Positions 58,957 through 64,000 of a stretch of DNA of 64,000 nucleotides are shown here, piece after piece. The notes beneath the pieces were generated by a model. That model searched no databases, had not been told where the DNA came from, and worked only from the letters and a program-made list of their open reading frames with translations. Each line of letters opens with the position of its first letter. Position 1 is the first letter of the stretch. The position numbers were made by a program, and so were the translations under genes. Source of the DNA: Bin87 sp965208015 (lineage in GTDB: Bacteria > Chloroflexota > Dehalococcoidia > Lucifugimonadales > UBA3495); contig OZ242309.1 in the NCBI GenBank assembly GCA_965208015.1, forward strand, positions 1,116,001 through 1,180,000, read 5' to 3'.

Positions 58957-60417
58957 ATGGCAGAGGTCGTTACTCGGCAGTTCGTGCCTGCGTCACAGGC
59001 GGCGGTGAAGGATGTCCAGCTCCGTCAGGCGCTGCGCAGGGCCGGGACGGGATTTGACGGCACGCGGCGGGAGGCCATCGCTGAGGTTACGCCTGAAACG
59101 TGGGAGGAGTGGCGGGAGCAGGCGCGACGGATCAAAGAGCACACCATCGGGCACCTGGACTACTACCTGGAGATGCTGGAGCGGAACGTGACCGCTGCCG
59201 GCGGGCGGGTGCATTTCGCCGCTGACGCGGCGCAGGCCAACGCCATCGTGTCGCAGATTGCAGACGCCAACGCCGTGCGGACGGTGACCAAGAGCAAGTC
59301 GATGGTGTCCGAGGAGCTTGGGCTCAACCACGTGCTGGAGGCGCAGGGGATCGACGTGTTCGAGACCGACCTAGGCGAATACATCATCCAGTTGGCCGAC
59401 GAAACGCCCTCACACCTGGTGGCGCCCGCACTGCACAAGACCCGTGGCCAGGTGGCCCAACTGTTCGCGGAGCAGCTGGGAGTGCCGTACTCCGACGATA
59501 TCGAGGAGATGGCGCGTATCGCCCGGGTGGTATTGCGGCAGAAGTTCCTGGACGCCGACATGGGCATCAGCGGGGCCAACTTCCTGGTGGCGGAGACGGG
59601 CTCGCTGGTGATCATCACCAACGAGGGGAACGGCCGGTTGTGCACGTCCGCGCCGCGGGTCCACGTGGGCCTGGCCGGCATGGAGAAGATAATTCCGTCG
59701 TTGCAGGATTTGGCCGTGTTTCTGCGGCTGCTGCCTCGCTCGGCCACGGGGCAGCGCATCACGTCGTACATGAGCATGGTGACCGGGCCGCGCCGTTCTG
59801 AGGACGAGGACGGGCCAGAGGAGTTTCACCTGGTCATCGTGGACAACGGACGGAGCCGGCTGCTGGCCGATCCCGCGTTGCGCGAATCGCTGTATTGCAT
59901 CCGCTGCGGGGCCTGCCTGAACGTTTGCCCCGTCTACCAGAGGGTCGGCGGCCACGCCTACGGATGGGTGTACCCCGGCCCCATTGGGTCCATCGTGACG
60001 CCCGGGTTGGTGGGAGTGGGACAGGCCAAGGATCTGCCCAACGCATCGACGCTGTGCGGGGCGTGCCGAGACGCCTGCCCGGTGCAGATCAACATCCCCC
60101 GGATGCTGCTGCACCTGCGGCATAACATAGCGGAGGGATCGGAATCCTATCGGGCTGGCGGTTCAGATGCGGAGAGTTTGCTTGCCCGTGCATTCTCCAC
60201 CGTTATGTCGAGTCCCCGATTGTTGGGCATGGGGCGCAAGATCAGCCGGAGGTTGTTGTCGCCGATGGCGAAAGGCGGCGTGTTGGGCTCCACGCGACTG
60301 CCGTTGGTATCCCGCTGGGCGCGGACACGAGATTTGCCCATTCCCGCGCCCCGTTCCTTCTCGGAAATCTGGCGGGACGAGCTGTCAGGCCAGGGTTCAA
60401 GCCGTTCGCAGGATTAG
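58957..60417 (+). CDS. lutB: LutB-like iron-sulfur lactate-oxidation subunit
   Basis: 486 residues. The N-terminal domain carries TVTKSKSMVSEELGLNHVLE and ETGSLVIITNEGNGRL. The C-terminal part holds two ferredoxin-type clusters, CIRCGACLNVCPVY and CGACRDACPVQ, typical of LutB. It oxidises L-lactate to pyruvate with LutA and LutC. ATG at 58957, 2 bases after the lutA stop codon. A longer frame starting at 58453 overlaps lutA and is not the real start. Confidence 0.92.
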   Translation: MAEVVTRQFVPASQAAVKDVQLRQALRRAGTGFDGTRREAIAEVTPETWEEWREQARRIKEHTIGHLDYYLEMLERNVTAAGGRVHFAADAAQANAIVSQIADANAVRTVTKSKSMVSEELGLNHVLEAQGIDVFETDLGEYIIQLADETPSHLVAPALHKTRGQVAQLFAEQLGVPYSDDIEEMARIARVVLRQKFLDADMGISGANFLVAETGSLVIITNEGNGRLCTSAPRVHVGLAGMEKIIPSLQDLAVFLRLLPRSATGQRITSYMSMVTGPRRSEDEDGPEEFHLVIVDNGRSRLLADPALRESLYCIRCGACLNVCPVYQRVGGHAYGWVYPGPIGSIVTPGLVGVGQAKDLPNASTLCGACRDACPVQINIPRMLLHLRHNIAEGSESYRAGGSDAESLLARAFSTVMSSPRLLGMGRKISRRLLSPMAKGGVLGSTRLPLVSRWARTRDLPIPAPRSFSEIWRDELSGQGSSRSQD

Positions 60418-60420
60418 TTT

Positions 60421-61203
60421 ATGGGTATCCCGTTCAATCGAGAGATAGGGCCGCACGGTGGCTCGTTAGGTATCCCATCGGAACAATTCCGGGAGACCGT
60501 GCGCGCGGCATTGGGCCGGCACAGCGGACCGCCGGCGGAACCTTACGACGTGCTGAAACAGGAGTTGGCTGAAATCGAGGCGCAGGCGCAAGCGGTGCGG
60601 GTGCGCATCACCCAGGGACGGGCTGAACTCCTGGACCAATTGGCGGAAACCGCCGGCCTGCGCGGCTGGAACGTGCAGCGGTGTGATGGAGTGGAGGACG
60701 GCTTGGATTATGTCACGTGGCTGACGCGGAGCCTGGGTGCGTCGTCAGTGGCCAGATCGGAGCAGCCGGTGTTCGACACGGTGCCGGTGGACGCTGCAAT
60801 AGCTGGCGCCGGTGGGCTTTGCTGGCCTACCGTATACGATGGACCTGCCAGCCGAACCGAAGTGCGACGCCGGCTGGCCGAGTCTGGCATGGGGATCACC
60901 GGGGCCGATTACGCCATCGCCGAAACGGGATCCGTGGTCGTGCTGCCCCGGCGCGGACTCAGCCGTCTGGTGTCGGTGGTGCCGCCGGTACACGTGGCTA
61001 TAGTCAGGCCGTCGGACGTTGTCGGCACGCTGGACGACCTGTTCACCCTGCGCAGGCTGGAATATGTGGAGAACGGGGGCGAGATGGGCAGCTACCTGAA
61101 CTTCATCACCGGACCCAGCCGCACCGCCGACATTGAACAGACGATTGTGGTGGGCGTGCACGGCCCGCGCGAGGTCCACATGGTGCTGCTGAACGAGGAG
61201 TAG
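60421..61203 (+). CDS. lutC: LutC-like subunit of the lactate-oxidation complex
   Basis: 260 residues of the LUD domain: GADYAIAETGSVVVLPRRGLSRLVSVVPPVHVAIV near 155-190 and the C-terminal SYLNFITGPSRTADIEQTIVVGVHGPREVHMVL. LutC completes the LutABC complex. The gene starts 3 bases after lutB and ends 4 bases before the MNT gene. The N-terminal extension (helical, about 80 residues) is typical. Confidence 0.9.
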   Translation: MGIPFNREIGPHGGSLGIPSEQFRETVRAALGRHSGPPAEPYDVLKQELAEIEAQAQAVRVRITQGRAELLDQLAETAGLRGWNVQRCDGVEDGLDYVTWLTRSLGASSVARSEQPVFDTVPVDAAIAGAGGLCWPTVYDGPASRTEVRRRLAESGMGITGADYAIAETGSVVVLPRRGLSRLVSVVPPVHVAIVRPSDVVGTLDDLFTLRRLEYVENGGEMGSYLNFITGPSRTADIEQTIVVGVHGPREVHMVLLNEE

Positions 61204-61207
61204 GGCA

Positions 61208-61549
61208 ATGCCGATGCGAGTAGGGTTCATCCAGTTCCGGCGGCAGATGATGGAGCAGCAACTGTCCGAAATCATGGACGTGCTGCCCACGCTGGGCATC
61301 GAGAAGGCCATCCTGATCGGGGATATGGTGAGCGGCGATTATTCGCCGGACAGCACCATCGACCTAGTCTTCGTTCATGACCAGGACCGCCCGTTCGGGC
61401 GTCGCGCCGATTTCTTCTCATACCATATCGGTTCGCAGGTGGGGATGACGGCGCAGGTCTACACGCCGGCAGAATTTGAAGAACTGCAGGACACGCTGCC
61501 GGCGCTGTACCAGGCCTGCAAGCAAGGAAGGGTGATTTTCGATGCCTGA
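61208..61549 (+). CDS. MNT-type nucleotidyltransferase, degenerate active site
   Basis: 113 residues of the minimal nucleotidyltransferase fold. The catalytic GSx10DxD motif is changed: GDMVSGDYSPDSTIDLVFVHD has Asp in the Ser position and Thr for the first Asp. Such MNT proteins pair with HEPN toxins, and often AMPylate them. It overlaps the HEPN gene by 8 bases. As written it may be a binding-only antitoxin rather than an enzyme. Confidence 0.78.
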   Translation: MPMRVGFIQFRRQMMEQQLSEIMDVLPTLGIEKAILIGDMVSGDYSPDSTIDLVFVHDQDRPFGRRADFFSYHIGSQVGMTAQVYTPAEFEELQDTLPALYQACKQGRVIFDA

Positions 61550-61943
61550 TTTCTTGGCGGAAGGCGCTCGCTGGTTTCGACAGGCGGAGCAGGACCTTGA
61601 GGACGCGGGTTTCAATCGGGGAGGCGGGCGCTACAACGTCGCGTGCTTCCTCAGCCAACAGGCCGCGGAGAAGGCGGTGAAGGCGTACCTGTACCGGCGC
61701 GGCGCGGAGGACGTGTGGGGCAACTCGTTGATCGACCTGTGCGAGGACGCCAAGATCTTCGAGATGTTCTTCGACACCATCAAGGCGGACGCGCGGCAAC
61801 TGGACAAGTACTACGACATCACCAGGTATCCGGAATACTTGCCCAGCGGGATACCGTCAGAGGCGTTCGATGACGTGGACGCGGAACGGGCGATGGAACT
61901 GGCGGGTATTGTGCTCCAGTTCGTGTCCTCGCGCATCACCTGA
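61542..61943 (+). CDS. HEPN-domain protein, degenerate RNase motif
   Basis: 133 residues: the HEPN core starts ARWFRQAEQDLEDAG and continues FLSQQAAEKAVKAYLYRRG, both family hallmarks. The usual RX4-6H ribonuclease motif reads RRGAEDVWGNSL, with Asn where His should be. It may therefore be an inactive HEPN protein, or a binding module. It is encoded with the MNT protein (8-base overlap), a classical toxin-antitoxin arrangement, and sits directly after lutC. Confidence 0.82.
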   Translation: MPDFLAEGARWFRQAEQDLEDAGFNRGGGRYNVACFLSQQAAEKAVKAYLYRRGAEDVWGNSLIDLCEDAKIFEMFFDTIKADARQLDKYYDITRYPEYLPSGIPSEAFDDVDAERAMELAGIVLQFVSSRIT

Positions 61944-61972
61944 CCGGATCGTAGGAGCAGCGACGGAGCGGC

Positions 61973-62419
61973 CTAGCCCTCGAATATTTCGGCGAGGCGC
62001 TCCTGACGGTAAGCGAAAATGCGCCTGAGATCTCGGCGCACCAGCAGGCGGTCAGCCAGCCACCCGCCAAGCATGTCGTACTGCACGTAGTCGCGGACCA
62101 GGGTACCGTCCTCGTGGGCCGTGAACGTGTGCTCATGGACCCACGTTCGATAGGGACCACGGATCTGCTCATCCACGAAGCGGTAAGGCGGGTCCCAGGC
62201 GGTGATGCGGCTGCGCCATTTCAAACTCAGGCCGTGTAGTCGCAAGCGGTAGTCGATCTCCACGCCCGATTGCATGTGGATTGGCGGCGGCGTGATCACC
62301 TCGAACCGCAGCCAGGGCGGTGTCAGCTTTTCCAGGTTGAAGGCGTCGGCGTAGAAATCGAAAATGTCCGCTGGTTGCCTGGGTAGCCAGTGCTCGAAAT
62401 CCAGGGTGAAGGGCGGCAT
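61973..62419 (-). CDS. SRPBCC-family (ligand-binding/polyketide-cyclase-like) protein
   Basis: 148 residues with the helix-grip fold: LDFEHWLPRQPADIFDFYADAFNLEKLTPPWLRFEVITP near the start and WVHEHTFTAHEDGTLVRDYVQYDMLGGWLADRL in the second half. Such proteins bind hydrophobic ligands or act as cyclases. Its ATG overlaps the glycerate kinase stop codon by one base (TGATG), so the two are translationally coupled. Ligand unknown. Confidence 0.85.
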   Translation of the reverse strand: MPPFTLDFEHWLPRQPADIFDFYADAFNLEKLTPPWLRFEVITPPPIHMQSGVEIDYRLRLHGLSLKWRSRITAWDPPYRFVDEQIRGPYRTWVHEHTFTAHEDGTLVRDYVQYDMLGGWLADRLLVRRDLRRIFAYRQERLAEIFEG

Positions 62420-63564
62420 CAGCGGTTGCGACCCAAGCCGTAGAGACGGATGGCGCGCTCGGCGGCCCTTTCCAGCAGTTCCGAGCCGCGCCGGAGACTG
62501 GATTCGAGGTCGGTCGGTTCCTCTGCGATGGGCAGGATGGCGTCGATTCCGTGGTCGTATAGTGTTTCGTAGCCTGGACCGAGGCTGCCGGCAATCAGCA
62601 TGGTGGGCACGCCAAACTGACGGGCGCGACGGGCGATGCCCACCGGAGCCTTGTCAAACGCCGTGGAACGGTCGGCCCGGCCCTCGCCGGTGATGACGAA
62701 GTCGGTCCCCGGGGTATGGCGGTCGAAGTCGAGCACGTCGCAGACCATGTCGATCCCCGAGCGCAGATCGGCGCCGGCGAAGGCGATCAATCCCGCTCCC
62801 AGTCCGCCGGCGGCGCCGGAGCCGGGGGGATGCAGCACGTCAATGCCCAGGTCTGACTGAACCACGCGCGCGAAATTCGCCAGGCAGCCGTCCAACTCGG
62901 CGACCATCTCGGGGGTGGCCCCCTTCTGCGGCCCGAAAATCGCCGATGCGCCCGTTTCGCCGCACAGCGGGTTGGTAACATCCGTTGCGCCGATGATGGT
63001 GGCCTCTGACAAAGCGGGATGCAGGTCGGCAACATCGACCCTAACCAGGTCCTCCAAGGCGGCTCCGCCTGGGGGCAGCGGATCTCCGTTGGCATCCAAG
63101 AACCGTGCGCCCAACGCGGCAGCCATGCCGGTTCCACCGTCGTTGGTGGCGCTGCCACCCAGGCCCACGATGATCCGGCGATAACCCGCATCCATCGCCG
63201 CGCGCATCAGTTCCCCGGTGCCGTGAGTGGTGCCGCGGCGCGGGTCTCGGCGCTCGTCGGGGATCAGGGCTAATCCGGACGCCAGGGCCATTTCGATGAC
63301 AGCGGTTTCGCCGTCGCCCATGACGCCCCATCGGGCCGCCTGCCGGTCGCCGAGAGGGCCGGTCACTGTGGCCTCACGGTAGGCACCGTCGGTGGTGTCG
63401 ATGAGCGCGGCCAGTGTCCCGTCGCCGCCGTCGGCCACGGGGATCAGGATGGTTTCGGCGTCGGGTGCGGCTTGGAGAACGCCCCGCTGAATTGCCAGGG
63501 CTGCTTCTCTGGCGCCGATGCTGTGCTTGAACGCTTGGGGCGAGATGACTATGCGGAGGGGCAT
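62419..63564 (-). CDS. Glycerate kinase (GarK/GlxK type)
   Basis: 381 residues, the usual length. The N-terminal VISPQAFKHSIGAREAALAIQRG and GGDGTLAALIDTTDG are the conserved starts; GGSATNDGGTGMAAALG near 133-150 is the hallmark of the GarK family, and VITGEGRADRSTAFDKAPVGIARRA closes the active site. Phosphorylates D-glycerate to 2- or 3-phosphoglycerate, linking glyoxylate-type metabolism to glycolysis. Co-transcribed with the SRPBCC gene. Confidence 0.93.
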   Translation of the reverse strand: MPLRIVISPQAFKHSIGAREAALAIQRGVLQAAPDAETILIPVADGGDGTLAALIDTTDGAYREATVTGPLGDRQAARWGVMGDGETAVIEMALASGLALIPDERRDPRRGTTHGTGELMRAAMDAGYRRIIVGLGGSATNDGGTGMAAALGARFLDANGDPLPPGGAALEDLVRVDVADLHPALSEATIIGATDVTNPLCGETGASAIFGPQKGATPEMVAELDGCLANFARVVQSDLGIDVLHPPGSGAAGGLGAGLIAFAGADLRSGIDMVCDVLDFDRHTPGTDFVITGEGRADRSTAFDKAPVGIARRARQFGVPTMLIAGSLGPGYETLYDHGIDAILPIAEEPTDLESSLRRGSELLERAAERAIRLYGLGRNR

Positions 63565-63639
63565 GGGAGGATTATAGCCTGATACAGCGTGCTATGATGC
63601 AGACTGGTATGACGTCCGAGCGGGTAAAGCGGAGGAGTC

Positions 63640-64000
63640 ATTTCTCGAACATCATCATGGTCGTTTTTCCGACTGAAGGGAACCGGCAACAGATCTGCCG
63701 TGGGCTACATGATGCTCACGGTGGCGGGTTTTTCCATAATACCGTTGGTGGTCGCCTGGGGAGACGGCGCTGAAAAGCCGCTGCTGTTCAACGCCGGATG
63801 GAGATTTGGAGTTGTCATCGGGTGCCTTCTTTTCTTGCCAATAGGCAACAGCGCGCTGCTCCGCAACCACATTGTCTGGCGGCTGATTTGGCGCCGGATA
63901 TTCGGATGGGCGATGCTTTTCGTAATAATCGGCAGCTTTCAGTTCGCTTTATTCACCTATTCTACTCGTTTTATCGACATTGCAATCGCCGCGGTTTTAT
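63640..64000 (+). CDS. EamA/DMT-type transporter, 5' part (cut by window edge)
   Basis: The frame is open from a stop at 63625-63627 to the window end. It encodes a short basic leader followed by at least three hydrophobic segments (VGYMMLTVAGFSIIPLVVAWG, then FGVVIGCLLFLPIG and MLFVIIGSFQFALFT), the pattern of the first EamA repeat. The start is unclear: GGAGGA at 63631 precedes an ATT at 63640, and a GTG at 63700 and an ATG at 63709 are later choices. It diverges from the glycerate kinase gene. Confidence 0.65.
   Translation, partial: MSRTSSWSFFRLKGTGNRSAVGYMMLTVAGFSIIPLVVAWGDGAEKPLLFNAGWRFGVVIGCLLFLPIGNSALLRNHIVWRLIWRRIFGWAMLFVIIGSFQFALFTYSTRFIDIAIAAVL

Noticed and set aside
1..64000. CRISPR array, rRNA genes, or a clear prophage
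   Set aside because: No regularly spaced repeats of 25-40 bases, no rRNA sequence and no run of phage structural genes were seen.

Overview
This is a GC-rich (about 60%), densely coded bacterial segment. It most likely comes from an uncultivated member of the Chloroflexota near Dehalococcoidia/SAR202. That placement is inferred from gene content: several ThDP-dependent acetolactate-synthase-like enzymes, tandem HpcH/HpaI aldolases, CaiB/BaiF CoA-transferase, MmgE/PrpD, an F420-type luciferase-family oxidoreductase, LutABC, ADP-forming acyl-CoA synthetase and Tat genes. There is no rRNA or other marker to fix the taxonomy. No CRISPR array was seen.

Layout. 0-5 kb: the end of an unknown gene, an Asp-box propeller, a comF/Nudix/ribokinase cluster and a CoA-transferase. 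5.0-6.2 kb: a complete ISAs1-type insertion sequence with inverted repeats and a 9-bp target duplication but a frameshifted transposase, lying against the promoter of a four-tRNA operon (Val, Leu, Arg, Val). 6.8-13.5 kb: PAC2 protein, amidohydrolase, nitroreductase, EamA transporter, tRNA-Glu, HypE-like protein and a threonine-dehydratase-like enzyme. 13.5-14.8 kb: an unusual gene-poor stretch rich in GTACAC motifs and palindromes ahead of a small HTH protein. 14.9-18 kb: formamidase and a ThDP enzyme. 18-22 kb: accessory DNA with direct repeats, a PaREP1-like gene, a possible toxin-antitoxin remnant and a BstYI-like restriction-modification pair. 22-32 kb: ThDP enzyme, helical-repeat protein, acyl-CoA synthetase, DUF2332 protein, PNPOx protein and three tandem CitE-like aldolases.

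32.8-40.2 kb: a large CHAT-STAND-TPR protein, an alpha/beta hydrolase, an HsdR_N-type nuclease and an antitoxin/PIN pair. 40.2-46 kb: oxidoreductase, MmgE/PrpD, an ECF sigma/anti-sigma/zinc-ribbon group and a duplicated ThyX-like protein. 46-52.5 kb: a five-gene minus-strand operon for a 2-oxoacid dehydrogenase complex (E3, E1 alpha, E1 beta, E2) ending in a ThDP decarboxylase-like gene. 52.6-57.3 kb: redox and Tat genes, an RlmD-Maf fusion, trxA and tRNA-Sec. 57.4-64 kb: an unknown protein, lutABC, a degenerate MNT/HEPN pair, SRPBCC protein, glycerate kinase and the start of an EamA transporter.

The most striking signal is a ferredoxin-thioredoxin-reductase catalytic-chain homologue (52672-53097) in which the last cysteine of the CPC/CxC/CHC signature is an in-frame UGA. 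The frame stays open for 55 further codons, and a good bacterial SECIS hairpin follows the UGA. A selC gene (tRNA-Sec) and thioredoxin lie 4 kb away. It reads as a selenocysteine-containing FTR-type disulfide reductase that ordinary gene calling would truncate at residue 85.
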